Of a stretch of DNA of 42,500 nucleotides, positions 33,101 through 42,375 are shown piece after piece. Position numbers and translations under genes: made by a program. The notes under the pieces are model-generated. The model worked only from the letters and a program-made list of their open reading frames with translations, did no database searches and had not been told where the DNA came from. Source of the stretch: Glandiceps talaboti (lineage: Eukaryota > Hemichordata > Enteropneusta > Spengelidae); contig NC_135565.1 of the NCBI RefSeq assembly GCF_964340395.1, positions 5,196,642 to 5,239,141 on the forward strand, written 5' to 3'. Every line of letters starts with the position of its first letter. The first letter of the stretch is position 1.

Positions 33101-36100
33101 TTGGATTTAAAAAGCTTTCTCGCTCCAACGATGATATGTACATTGTCTAGATTATTTCCGTATGTAGACTGGTAAATTCAAAATTATATACAACCGTCAA
33201 CAGCGCAAATAACTGTGGGAGCTTCATCATGAAACAGGACACGTACCTATGATAAGTCCAGTCACCAATTATACGTCGACGCGCTGAATACTAAGGTAAG
33301 GAGCCTTCAGTATTTACAAGGGGGAAATCACACATGTTCTATTAAGTAAAACATGACCCCAGGGCTGTAGCCTGACCAAATTGCCAGGGAGGGCAGAACT
33401 TTGTCTTGGTGCAATCATGCATTTAAAATTTAGAAAAGTGACTAGTTTACATAAATTTGCATATAATTTACATAATATATATTTTAGCATACGCAATTAA
33501 ATATCATATGTAAGGCTAGAAAAAATAAAAAAGCTGGTCAACGGGCAACCTAACCCATCACATTGGGTAAGTAGGTAGAATTTCATTTGTTCACAATGCT
33601 TGACAAGCATAAAACAAACCATATATAATGATAGCAAAATATTTCAGGTCGAGTTTAGATAGAACTTATTCAGTCATCTTGATACTATCTCTTGCAATTT
33701 GTCTGCATAGCTACAGTTAGGAAATGTACACAATTCACGGTTAAATAAATGTTAAATAAATTTTTCCTGGCCTAATATCACATCTTTCAAAGTAGTTGCC
33801 GAAAGGATATCACATTCAAAGTGAAAAAAAAAAAACTTTTAAATAAAAAAAATTGGATTGTGCTTTCTCAAACAAGAAACACAACAAAATAATCATTTTC
33901 TTTACCCCTCCCTAGTGTCAGTGCAATGAGATAATTATATCAAACAACATTTTAACCAAAGACAACGCCGAAAACAATTATTGAAAGTGGATCTTTAAAG
34001 AGCGGATCTTAAATTGCGTACCTAGTTTAATAGTTTTTAAGGGCTACCAAATATTCCAAAAAAAAGGTCTGCCGTTTTATCAGTAAATGTTTTAATATAA
34101 GTAACAAGATGTAAATGAGGTTGAGTGCATCTTCGGAGTCACTGCATGCAACAGGCGACCTCACGTTGAACGACTTTTTCTGTCTTCTTTTTTTTGGAGT
34201 TTCACTCTCTGACATTATTGCGACTTGCTATCTGCAAATGAAGGAGACTTTCAAGACTACTGTTACTCGCGGAAAATGCACAGTGTATGTGAACTTCTTT
34301 TGTACTTTCCCGCACAAAGAATTTTTAAAGTTACAATTTTTAACTGGACATATTTTTATTCAAAGTTAAGCCAGCGTACAATAGAGATAAAGATACATAT
34401 TAGCGAGGAGTCAGTGTACAGTCACTTTTGACTTTAGTGAACCATCAATTGAAATCGCGCATGCAAGGAATTATCACGTAAATAACGATTTTAATAACAT
34501 CGCTATGTATTCAAAAAGTCGCTTTTTTCTTGCTTTTTTTTCCAAAATCTCTAGGGGGCAGCTGCCCCCCCCCCCCCGCAGGCTACGGTACTGCATATAC
34601 TGAACGTTAATCAATATTCCCATTATATGTATACATAAAAATTAAATGATTGTGACTCTGTATTAGAGAAATTATTTTTTGTACAGATAAAGTGACAAAC
34701 AGTCAAAGAGTTATGACAGTATGAGATTCATATTATATTGCAGAAATAATTTATATTTATTGTACTATTGAATGATATTTATTTATGCAGAGTTTCATTT
34801 TGCAACGAAGAGAGAGAATGCCAATGTGCAGTACAGATTTGAAAGGCTATACAGTCATGCATTTCTTCAATAAAAGAGTGATAACATCGGTTACTATAAC
34901 TGTGAATTATATGTAAATATTTTAACAACATTCACGGACAGTGTGAGTGATACGGTGAGATGGTACACTCAATAAAATGCATCGTTTAAATTTTATTAAA
35001 CAATTTTCTTATAATATATGTATTTTGTACTTTGACATGTAAAGTACTCGTAAAAATAAATGTTGAGTGCTCATCTCACTTTTACATCTCAAAACACACA
35101 CAACAAATTGACAATCATTAAATCTTCAATTTGGTCACAAAACATTATAATTCAAAATATGACCCTCCCCTAAGAACAGGTTTTTAAAATGTGACCCCCC
35201 CCCCGATTCCTCCGGGCCCCCCTGTAAATACTGAAGGCTCCCTAAGTGGTACACGTTGGCGCATTTTCGAACCTTGCTATTTTAAAATACATATATAGTT
35301 TAAACGTTTTCAATGCAGACTTTTAGTATTTGTTTTTCTTTCTATTGGATATTGCAGTAACTATTTACGTTAGTTGTTATCACTAAGTGTACGTAACAGC
35401 AGTTGTTGGCAGCTGTATATTTGCATTTATCTTTAAACCAGATTTAATATGAATGCCTCTCGTAATAACTGGAAATAATAGTGTTTATTGGGTACTTTAG
35501 GCCATGGGCCTTAAATGTACATATCTGAATAATTAAATTATGGTTCATGGTCACAAAAGTATGTTCACATAGAATAAATAATTAAATAAATCATCTTATG
35601 TAGAGCGGTTTTACTGTTTACGTATTTTCATGGCAAAGAATGTAAATTTTCCAAGGTTTTGAAGAGTGAAGGTGTTTGTTGTTTTCACTAACAAAATAAA
35701 TATGCAGGTGAGAAATAAAATTCAGGAATAAACTTAGTTCTGAACTGTTGATATTTAGGGCACACTAGTACAAAACGGTACTCATCCTCTACATAGCTGC
35801 ACCCTTAACTGGAAAATTAATAAATATATGAAACTACATGAACTTTGACCTTGCATACTTAATATATTGTCTAATCATCGACAAAACATTAATTATGGAA
35901 TTGAAGCATTAAGATATTAAGCTACATCAACAAGCTTTAATGGGCACATGCATTTCTTTACCATAAATGCTTGTACTAAATTAATTGATTTCTAAAGCTT
36001 GCATTCTATTAAAGATATTGTCTAATTATCGAAAATGGTTATTTATGCAAATTACACATCACAATTTAAACTATATCAAGACTACATCAAACACATGTGC

Positions 36101-37793
36101 GTGGTTGTGGTTGATGAAGGTATAACATTATTAAATTTGAAGTTAGTATTTTCAAGATATAGCCTAATTACCGAAAATCATTAATTATGCAAATTTCTCT
36201 CTAAAACTAAACGCTACATCAACAAGCTTAAAAGTAAACTGCGTTTTGTTATGTTTGATTTGTGATGCACCCAATTTAAGAAATTTGAAATGTGAATTCG
36301 CAAGATTTAGCTCAATTACTGAAGATCATTAATTATGCAAATTTCTCATTAAAACTAAATGCTACATCAACAACGTTCATAGAACCTGCACGCATTGTTA
36401 TGGTTGATATGAGTACCATGTTATGTTACATTTCAAGTTTCCATTCTTACTATATCACCTAATTATCAAACATCATCAATTATGCAAATTACTCATTAAA
36501 ACAAACTATTATTATGATTGATGTATGTACCAAATTTTATGGAATTTGAAGTGTGCATTCTTTAGATATGGATTAATTACTTGAAATCATTAATATGCTA
36601 AATAATTACATATAATTTCTCATTAAAAGTCAAAACTATAGCAACTTGCTTTATAAGACATTGTGTGCTTTGTTATTGTAGGACAAACATCGAGTCTGTC
36701 AAATTAAATGTATGAATCTGGAAACCATTGATTCTGGGAGTAGTGTTCTTTTCCATGTCTGACAGCATTTAAACCATGTTTTTGAAATATTTTAACAAGG
36801 GGGGGGGGTGTCATATTTTAGAGAAATTATATTGAGGGACGGTCACATTTTAGCAAAACGGCATCGGGGGAGAGTCATATTTCAGCCTACAACCCGGTCT
36901 GATCGGCCCCCTTGTAATTACTGAAGGCTCCCTAAGTATGAGATACGTCATGTCCAGCCCTATCAGGCTTCTAAACCAGTGAATTGCGGTACTAGCTGAT
37001 AGATTTTAATCTTGTCTGTCAAATTAAATATACGAATCTGGCAATCGACAATGTCAATGTAGTTTTTTCGAGATTATAAAATCGTTATACTGTCAAAAAC
37101 AATAAAAGAAATGACAACAAACATACACAATAATCTCTCACCAACCCCCAACCCCCACATGTTATTCCACTGTATATAAATCTAGTTGTTTCCGTTGGCG
37201 AATCGAATTTACTGATTAAAAATAATTCAATGAACTGTCACAAATAATAGTTTTACCCAGAAGATACAGGAGAAAAGAAGTTGGCTTGGTGTTTCACTAA
37301 CGGGATATAATGTTTTCTACACACAAACTCAGACTACTTCAAATACAAATTACACAACTGTTGAGGTGCCACTCTCATTTACCCATGTGTGATGTTTTCA
37401 GAAGAAGCCTGTTTCTACTGCATTGAAAGAATAGCAATTAATGCTTATCACTTTTCGATGTGACTGGGTAAAGGAACCTGCTGTGAGCGTCATGACTATG
37501 TTATTGTTAGTCTACAGTCGAATTGCGTCTATCTTTGTGTCAAAAACACCATGTCTCAAGAGTGAAACATCAAGGTAATTTCACTTCTCCTGTATTTATT
37601 ATATATTCTTGTCTTCGCAGAAGTCAAAGATGAAGTTTACTATGGTTTTCTCCGTCCATGGCTTGGTGATGGATTACTCCTCAGTAGAGGAAAGAAATGG
37701 TTTCGTAACAGACGATTACTGACTCCAGGATTTCACTTTGATATATTGAAACCATACGTCACCGTGTTCGACGAGTGTGCTACTAAATTAGTG
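16825..37793 (+). CDS. second CYP4 cytochrome P450, 5' part (exons 1-3)
   Basis: Paralogue of the CYP4 gene at 4430-14257. Exon 1 is 16825-17040, exon 2 17949-18096, exon 3 37621-37793. All have GT/AG borders and the same phases (0, 1, 0) and together give 179 codons, equal to the first three exons of the paralogue. Landmarks: N-terminal hydrophobic anchor, [40 protein letters not shown], then [20 protein letters not shown]. The remaining exons (I-helix, ExxR, haem loop) are not in the window and presumably lie to the right, so intactness cannot be judged. Intron 2 is about 19.5 kb and hosts opposite-strand glycosyltransferase genes, satellites and transposons. An alternative is that exon 3 belongs to a third paralogue whose first exons were lost, but matching phases favour one gene. 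Confidence 0.8.
17530..17850. repeat. cluster of simple repeats in intron 1 of the second CYP4
   Basis: (ATGT)n and (AT)n at 17533-17610, (TCTG)n at about 17680-17712, (GAGT)n at about 17785-17824 and (GTGC)n to 17850. Confidence 0.85.
18138..18232. repeat. (CA)n(CATA)n microsatellite
   Basis: A CA run followed by CATA repeats just inside intron 2 of the second CYP4 gene, about 45 bp after exon 2. Confidence 0.9.
19571..19797. mobile_element. palindromic hAT-like MITE, copy 1
   Basis: 227-bp, almost full-length palindrome with TIR tagactgtcgacagtcgc and a GC-rich core around aaggcccaagctcgggcctt. It is flanked by an exact 8-bp duplication TACAAACT (19563-19570 and 19798-19805), the hAT-type target size. 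It is inserted into a 57-bp satellite unit. No coding capacity. Confidence 0.8.
20658..20882. mobile_element. palindromic hAT-like MITE, copy 2
   Basis: 225-bp near-identical copy with the same TACAAACT flanks (20650-20657 and 20883-20890). The identical position in the satellite unit shows that it came from duplication of the surrounding array, not from an independent insertion. Confidence 0.8.
22193..23407. mobile_element. CAG...CTG-ended DNA element, copy E1
   Basis: Starts caggactgtagcctgacc and ends ctatggtactg. The ends form imperfect inverted repeats (CAGxxCCGTAGCCTG in the other copies) with C-rich subterminal tracts (gggcagctgcccccc). A 5-bp duplication CTCCT flanks it (22188-22192, 23408-23412). 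It is shorter than E2 and E3 owing to internal deletions. No transposase is seen. hAT-like by its CAG/CTG ends, but hAT usually makes 8-bp duplications. Confidence 0.7.
23447..24535 (-). CDS. GT77-like type II membrane glycosyltransferase, copy A
   Basis: Predicted nucleotide-sugar transferase of the secretory pathway. A single uninterrupted frame of 362 aa with the plan of a type II Golgi enzyme: short cytosolic N-terminus, hydrophobic anchor about residues 11-27, Thr/Lys-rich stem, then a catalytic domain. Sequons NVT, NYT, NVT and NMT lie at 74-116. The likely metal and nucleotide-sugar motif is [13 protein letters not shown] (EAD at 197-199), where GT77 enzymes usually have DxD followed by a hydrophobic residue and [10 protein letters not shown] and a C-terminal GHWFL follow. 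The frame ends four codons earlier than copies B and C because CGA has become TGA. It is encoded on the strand opposite the CYP4 gene, in intron 2. Donor, acceptor and product are unknown. The nucleotide-diphospho-sugar transferase fold is a recognised similarity, not a proven activity. Confidence 0.85.
   Translation of the reverse strand: MQLDRMRIYTYKLLGILILLLVGYGFVKVGHELTSIDRAREMSQIDVHHELTSKGRTSKLPQVADVMKKMYTSNVTSQVTVNTGNYTNVTTKAKSIYNRCGFVNVQFLNLGFLNMTKSWICNVECLGILSSTLFIVNDIETRQQLTSWNPQLNVVLESFGTSDIMRFGQVQYYRHGLFRAKVVNELLRRGISVFKTEADAVWFGNPIDYFQRYSNIDMIVMHDKCFKMKPARLLNGGFIYLNATSETKVVWNELTNTLEESLAHYAEYVGEKNIDSDGNDQVKLNNIITKHPVNVHVQWLPIEHYVSGIWYGDKVVQNQTHPVVLLNNYIIGNDNKEKRAKERGHWFLSNDDTCIPCQQKQT
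24536..25221. other. 5' flank of copy A with microsatellite
   Basis: Upstream region of the glycosyltransferase gene, shared with copies B and C. It holds a (CAAA)n/(CA)n tract (about 24715-24832) and ends with gggagccttcagtatttac (about 25159-25177), a motif also found in reverse orientation at about 35228 and 36917. The promoter presumably lies here but no box is clear. Confidence 0.6.
25222..27529. mobile_element. CAG...CTG-ended DNA element, copy E2
   Basis: Starts cagggccgtagcctgacc and ends gcaggctacggtactg. 2.3 kb, nearly identical to E3 over its length. It contains a short minus-strand frame starting MSESETPKK (26966-27160) that recurs, with frame-changing A-run differences, in E3-E5. 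This may be decayed transposon coding sequence. The left flank matches E3/E4 and the right flank (ctccttttttc) matches E1/E3, so it looks recombinant. Confidence 0.7.
27557..28657 (-). pseudogene. GT77-like glycosyltransferase, copy B, interrupted by one in-frame TAG
   Basis: Same gene as copies A and C, with the anchor, stem and catalytic motif ([19 protein letters not shown]) preserved. The only lesion is a TAG at 28231-28229 after 142 codons. The corresponding codon is CAG in copy A and CGG in copy C. Downstream of the TAG the frame is open to the normal end RNSN (stop at 27557). Truncation there would remove the whole catalytic domain, so it is probably a pseudogene. Because the rest of the frame shows no further decay, the stop must be recent, polymorphic, or read through. 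The bases after TAG are CAACTA, which fits the CARYYA readthrough context. Confidence 0.8.
28658..29368. other. 5' flank of copy B with (CATA)n
   Basis: Homologous to the flank of copy A. The microsatellite has changed to (CA)n(CATA)n (about 28845-28925). It ends in the conserved gagccttcagtatttac segment and acatgaccc before E3. Confidence 0.6.
29369..31600. mobile_element. CAG...CTG-ended DNA element, copy E3
   Basis: Starts cagggccatagcctgacc and ends gtaggctacggtactg. Very similar to E2 along 2.2 kb and in the same flank context (left acatgaccc, right ctctttttttc). No intact transposase. Confidence 0.7.
31628..32728 (-). CDS. GT77-like type II membrane glycosyltransferase, copy C
   Basis: Uninterrupted 366-aa frame with the full-length RNSN C-terminus. 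The anchor (about 11-27), stem, sequons and [10 protein letters not shown] motif are as in copy A. The N-terminal two thirds is almost identical to A and B, but from about residue 240 to 345 it carries clustered replacements ([54 protein letters not shown]). This block pattern suggests gene conversion or an ancestral difference preserved in this copy. It is the best candidate for an active member of the array. No introns. Function is otherwise as described for copy A. Confidence 0.87.
   Translation of the reverse strand: MQLDRMRDYQYKLLGILIVLLVGYGFVKFGHELTSIDRAREMSQIDVHHELTSKDRTSKLPQVADDVKKMYTSNVTSQVTVNTGNYTNVTTKAKSIYNRCGFVNVQFLNLGFLNMTKSWICNVECLGIISSTLFIVNDIETHRQLTSWNPQLNVVLESFGTSDSMKYGQVQYYRHGLFRAKVVNELLRHGISVFKTEADAVWFGNPVDYFQRYSNTDMIVMYDKCFKMKPTKILNGGFIYLNATSETKVVWNELTKTLEETLARYAKYVGEKKIGVAGSDQLRLTNVIKRHRVHIHVQWLPIEHYVSGIWYEDKVVQHQTHPVVLLNNFIKGNEKKEERAKERGHWFLSNDDTCIPCQQKQTRNSN
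32729..33359. other. 5' flank of copy C with microsatellite
   Basis: Homologous to the flanks of copies A and B. It carries (CA)n and (CAAA)n (about 32895-32990) and the gagccttcagtatttac segment near 33300. Confidence 0.6.
33360..34593. mobile_element. CAG...CTG-ended DNA element, copy E4
   Basis: Starts cagggctgtagcctgacc and ends gcaggctacggtactg. The middle of the element (equivalent to roughly 25620-26860 of E2) is missing. It shares its left flank with E2/E3 but has a unique right flank (catatactgaacg), marking the edge of the triplication. Confidence 0.7.
34594..37620. other. rest of CYP4 intron 2
   Basis: No supported gene. It contains two copies of a segment ending taaatactgaaggctccct or similar (about 35222-35247 and 36908-36935) preceded by C- or G-runs, and a diverged tandem repeat at about 35840-36700. 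Confidence 0.5.
35840..36700. repeat. diverged ~145-bp tandem repeat with ATGCAAAT
   Basis: About five to six units recur every 140-150 bp. Each has attatgcaaattnctc followed by attaaaactaaa and ctacatcaacaa-like blocks (clear starts near 36041, 36181, 36331 and 36479). Confidence 0.65.
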
Positions 37794-38086
37794 GTAAGTT
37801 TATTTCACAGTCTACGACTCAATAAGTGGTACGTTTATTTCACAGTGTGCTACTCAATTAGTGGTAAGTTTATTTCACAGTCTACGACTCAATAAGTGGT
37901 AAGTTTATTTCACAGTGTGCTACTCAATTAGTGGTAAGTTTATTTCACAGTCTACGACTCAATTAGTGGTAAGTTTATTTCACAGTCTACGACTCAATTA
38001 GTGGTAAGTTTATTTCACAATCTGCTAATCAGTTAGTTGTAAGTTTATTTCACAGTGTGCTACTCAGTGGTAAGTTTATTTCACAG
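37768..38086 (+). repeat. 35-bp minisatellite made of an exon-intron junction
   Basis: The last 18 nt of CYP4 exon 3 (tgtgctactaaattagtg, 37776-37793) and the first 17 nt of intron 3 (gtaagtttatttcacag) are repeated. Full units start at 37794, 37829, 37864, 37899, 37934, 37969 and 38004, followed by a 31-bp unit at 38039 and a partial one at 38070. Most units contain a cacag acceptor-like end, an 18-nt segment and a gtaagt donor. Several 18-nt segments (caataag type) include TAA in the exon frame. Confidence 0.9.
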
Positions 38087-38113
38087 TTAGTTTCTTAATT
38101 TTTTTAAACAGAG

Positions 38114-38270
38114 TTGTATGTATGTATGTATGTATGTATGTATGTATGTATGTATGTATGTATGTATGTATGTGTGTGTGTATGTATGTGTGTGTATGCG
38201 TGTATGTACGTATGTACGTATGTATGTATATGTATGTATGTATGTATTTATATGTATGTATGTATGTATG

Positions 38271-38302
<32 letters not shown>

Positions 38303-38380
38303 TGTGTGTGTGTATGTATGTGTGTGTATGCGTGTATGTACGTATGTACGTATGTATGTATATGTATGTATGTATGTATT

Positions 38381-38412
<32 letters not shown>

Positions 38413-38446
38413 TGTATGTATGTATGTATGTATGTATGTATGTATG
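38114..38446. repeat. (ATGT)n array with internal duplication
   Basis: Tetranucleotide array containing a block with gtgtgtgtatgcgtgtatgt and tacgtatgtacgtatg twice, about 134 bp apart. The E5 element is inserted at its right end. No gene despite long open frames. Confidence 0.9.
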
Positions 38447-39190
38447 CAGTACCGTAGCCTGTGGGGGGGAAGGGGGCATCTGCCCCCCCCCCCCTGAGAT
38501 GTTGGGGAAAAAGAAAGACAAAAACCTACTTTTTGAATACATAACGATGCTATTAAAATCGTCATTTACGTGACGATTCCTAGCATGCGCGATTTAAATG
38601 GATAGTTTACTAAAATGACTGTACACTGACTCCGGGCTAATATGTATCTTATATTGCTATTGTACGCTGGCTTAACTTTGAATAAAAATGTGTCCAGTTA
38701 AAAATTGTAATTTTTTGTAGCAAATTAAAAATTCTTTGTACGGGAAAGTACAAAAGAAATGCGCACATGCACTGTGCATTTTCCGCGAGTAACAGTAGTC
38801 TTGAAAGTCTCCTTCATTTGAAGATAGCAAGTCACAATTATAATGTCAGCGAGTGAAACTCAAAAAAAAAAAGACGGAAAAAGTCGTTCAACGTGAGGTC
38901 GCCTGCTATGCTGCATGCAGTGACTCCGAAGATGTGCTTGATCTCATTTACATCTTGTTCCTTATATTAAAACATTTCATACTGATAAAACGGCAGATCT
39001 CTTTTTGGAATATTTGGTGGCCCTGAAAACCTATTAAACAAGGTACGCAGTTTAAGATCCACTATTTCGAAGATATTTCTTTCAATAATTGTGTTCGACG
39101 TTGTCTTTTGTTAAAATGTTGTGTGATATAATTATCTCATTGCACACTGACACTAGCGTTATTCCGCAATTCATTTTGAAGCGACACTTT

Positions 39191-41110
39191 TTCTTTTTTT
39201 TTATATTTAATCAGTTTTTATTGCTTTTCAAACAAAATGTATACATATACAAGTGTACAGAAGTGGAACAATAGGAAATAAAGAAAGAGTACATACAAAG
39301 AAGGGAGTTTTTGCTTTCTCATTTCATGATAATTTTGACTGTTACACAATATTGCCATTTAAGTCATTCCATTTCTGATGAAATTTATCTAACATGTCTT
39401 TCCTTTTCATCATGTAGTATTCTATTTTCCTTTTAATATTAACTTTCTGCCTAACCATGTTAAAGGAAGGTATTTTACCATTTAGCTTACAGTCATATAT
39501 TGTTGTCTTAGTGATGATTACAATGTGGTTAAGTATAGGTGAGAAAAGTCTGTCACCAAGTAGTATTTGCTTTTCAGATAGATTTTCTTGAATATTCAAA
39601 ATCTTACCCATGCTACAAACAGTCGATTCCATATTAGTTTAACACATTCACAATTACAAAAAAGGTGAAGTACTGTCTCGTCAGTAAGCTTACAAAAAGT
39701 ACAGAGGCTTGATTCGACCAGTGGAGGTTTCATACGAAATAATGAATAATTGGTAAAAATGATATTATGATTTAATTTCCACTGAAATTCTTGAAGTTTT
39801 GTTTCAACTGTTACCTGAAAAGGTATGCGATAAAGTTCGTTCCACTCATTTACTTCTATTTCTGTCTCAAGTATGTGCTGAAAGTAATATTGAGCTCTGG
39901 GTGGAATAAAATAATTTGCTGAAAGTTGTTTTCTAACTTTCTTACAAGTAGTTTTCTCTATTGGAAAAAAAGAATTTTTAACAAAAAGACCCACAGGAGT
40001 TTCTGGTCTCACATGAACAGGATTACCATTCCTCCATTCCAAAGGAAGTGCCGATATAACTCCCCTCCACAGGAGGAGGTGAATTTTTGAGAGACCTATA
40101 CTTTCAAGGGCTTCCCATCCCTTGATCTTACCAGTTGGATCAAATATGTCTGCAATATAAACAATTCCTTTTGAAATAAAATCGAGGTAACAAACACTTC
40201 TGTTATTCACAAGAATTCTGGCATTATTCCAGATTACAGTATCCTCTACCGACTGTATGTTATTATAAGGTAACATCTTTTGCCAACTTACTAGAATACT
40301 CCTAAAGAATGGAGGAATGGTAATATCTAAAAGACTGGTTCTAAAATTACACTTGAAAATAAGGCTACCCCCCACTGGTCTTAAATAATACGAAAAAGGG
40401 ATTTTCCATGGATGTGAAATTTCACCATTTAAATATCTTTGTATCCATTTCACTCTGAAAGCATCATACAAGGCAAAGACATCGAGCATATTAAGTCCTC
40501 CTTGGCCAATGTCCCCTATCAGTGTTGATCTTGCCACTTTTTCTGGCCCATTCCAAATGAATTTATGGAGTAGCTTATTGATTTGCTTTATGTCCCTTTT
40601 GTTCATAACAATCAAATTGAACAAATATAAAAATTTTGGAATTACAAGGGTTTTTATAATTTGCACCTTGCCAATTAAAGTAAGTTTTCTAGCAGACCAT
40701 AAGGTCAGACATTTTTTCAAGGAATCCATGGGTCCTCTGACATTCATACCATATGCAAGATCAGAATTGTAAGAAAAATAGATACCAACAATCTTTAAAG
40801 GGGACATTGGCCACATCACCCCGAATGGTGGATCGTTTCGGGATCTCCATGAACCAATCCACATTGCTTCTGATTTTTCAAAGTTTACACAAAGACCTGA
40901 ATAAATACTGAAAGTCTCAAGAAGAGTAAGCAAATTATTTACAGAGTCGAGGTCAGCAAGAAAACATGTGAGGTCATCTGCGAATGCGGAGGCTTTTATC
41001 TCTGACATACATATTTTTATACCATGAATAGAGGTATTAGCCCGTAAGGCAACTAAAAGTAGTTCAAGTGACATAATAAAAAGTGCTGGAGATATTGGAT
41101 CTCCTTGTCT
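39191..41110 (-). mobile_element. 5'-truncated L1-like LINE
   Basis: A 1.92-kb insertion between 13-bp duplications GAAGCGACACTTT (39178-39190 and 41111-41123). Its 3' end, on the minus strand, is A-rich. It begins inside the reverse transcriptase at RQGDPISPALF, so the endonuclease and N-terminal RT are absent. It has therefore been dead on arrival since insertion. Confidence 0.9.
39342..41104 (-). pseudogene. LINE ORF2 C-terminal remnant (reverse transcriptase to C-terminal domain)
   Basis: The minus-strand frame reads from RQGDPISPALFIMSLELL through the RT catalytic FADD, then WSARKLTLIGKVQIIKTL, LLHKFIWNG and GGLNMLD (L1/Tx1-clade thumb and linker motifs), and a Cys-His motif (CTFCKLTDETVLHLFCNC). 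The main frame (to 39596) ends after FVAWVRF. A second frame, 39632-39342, continues with the usual C-terminal tail (LGDRLFSPILNHIVIITKT and FHQKWNDL). One frameshift therefore separates the parts near 39600-39630. It is not functional. Confidence 0.88.
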
Positions 41111-42375
41111 GAAGCGACACTTTGCTATGGAAAGAATGGCCCTAAATTTGTAAACAGAGCTGTACCTTCGACATCAAAATCCAAACTTCAATTTCCATTA
41201 TAATGATAATGGCAAGGAGAATTCACTGAGTTCACCTTGGGTTCCGACATAAACGCGCCATAACAGTTTTTGAAGTCGGGTAAAGAAAATGATTATTTTG
41301 TTGTACTTATTTGAGAAAGCACCATCCATTTTTTTACTTTGAATGTGACATCTTTTCGGCAACTACTTTGAAAGATACGACATTAGGCCAGAAAAAATGA
41401 AAAAGCTCTTTCAACCTACCCATATATTTTTCTCTGGTGATGAGCAATATATCCTCATGCGGGCTTCGCATTTTTTTTCAAAATTAAGGACATTTCTTTA
41501 TATTTTCTGAATAGTACATGTAACAGTATACATTTGAGTCTATTCCAAATTATATCATATCTTATACAGTGGTTTACTTGGCTCTGATGTTGCATACAAG
41601 CATGAATTGAGATTAAATATCCAAATGTGCACTAAAAAGGATTGAACAAAAGTTTACGACCATTGGGCCATCAACAGTCTGGAAGTCTTGAAATGGTTTG
41701 CTCTTTATTCGGGATTTTTTGGAATAAATTAAACTTCAGGAGAAGTCATTTACCATGTGCACATCCGCATAATATCTTTCAGCTTTGCCACAAAATACAC
41801 TTCCAGATAATATGTAATGCATAGCATAATTGTTTCAATTCTGGTATTTTATTATGTCTATGGTTTGATATTCTATGCCTCTAAATGGCCTCCTACACTG
41901 CAAAATTTTCATTTTTTTCACCTTTTGAGTTGTCTCCTTCCAATGCATCATTGTACCATATGATTTGATATCTCCACTGTAGTGTGACAGAAAGGGTGGC
42001 TAAAATAATGCTCGAGATTCAATTGCCGGGGCTTAACACCTTTTGAGAAGAGAGGGTGTGATAATATCAAAATGACTGAATAAGTTCTATCTAAACTCGA
42101 CCTGAAATATTTTGCTATCATTATATATGGTTTGTTTTATCCTCAAAAAATGAAATCGACCTACTTACCCAATGTGATGGGTTAGGTTACCCGTTGACCA
42201 GCATTTTTTATTTTTTCTGACCTTACAAATGATATTTACTTGCGTATGCTAAAATAGATATTATGTCAATTGCATGTAAATGTATGTAAATTAGGATTTT
42301 TCGAAATTTGAAATGCATGATTGCACCAAGACAAAGTGCTGCCTCCCTTGGCAATTTGGTCAGGCTACGGCCCTG

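Larger units (their letters stand above)
38447..42375. mobile_element. CAG...CTG-ended DNA element, copy E5, inverted and split by a LINE
   Basis: Starts cagtaccgtagcctg and ends caggctacggccctg, the reverse orientation to E1-E4. An exact 5-bp duplication GTATG flanks it (38442-38446 and 42376-42380). Without the LINE at 39191-41110 and its extra target copy it is about 2.0 kb and colinear with E2/E3. It is an independent insertion, as its flanks differ from the other copies. Confidence 0.72.

Noticed and set aside
38087-38573. Frames of up to 151 aa on both strands
   Set aside because: Same cause: an (ATGT)n array running into the C-rich end of element E5.
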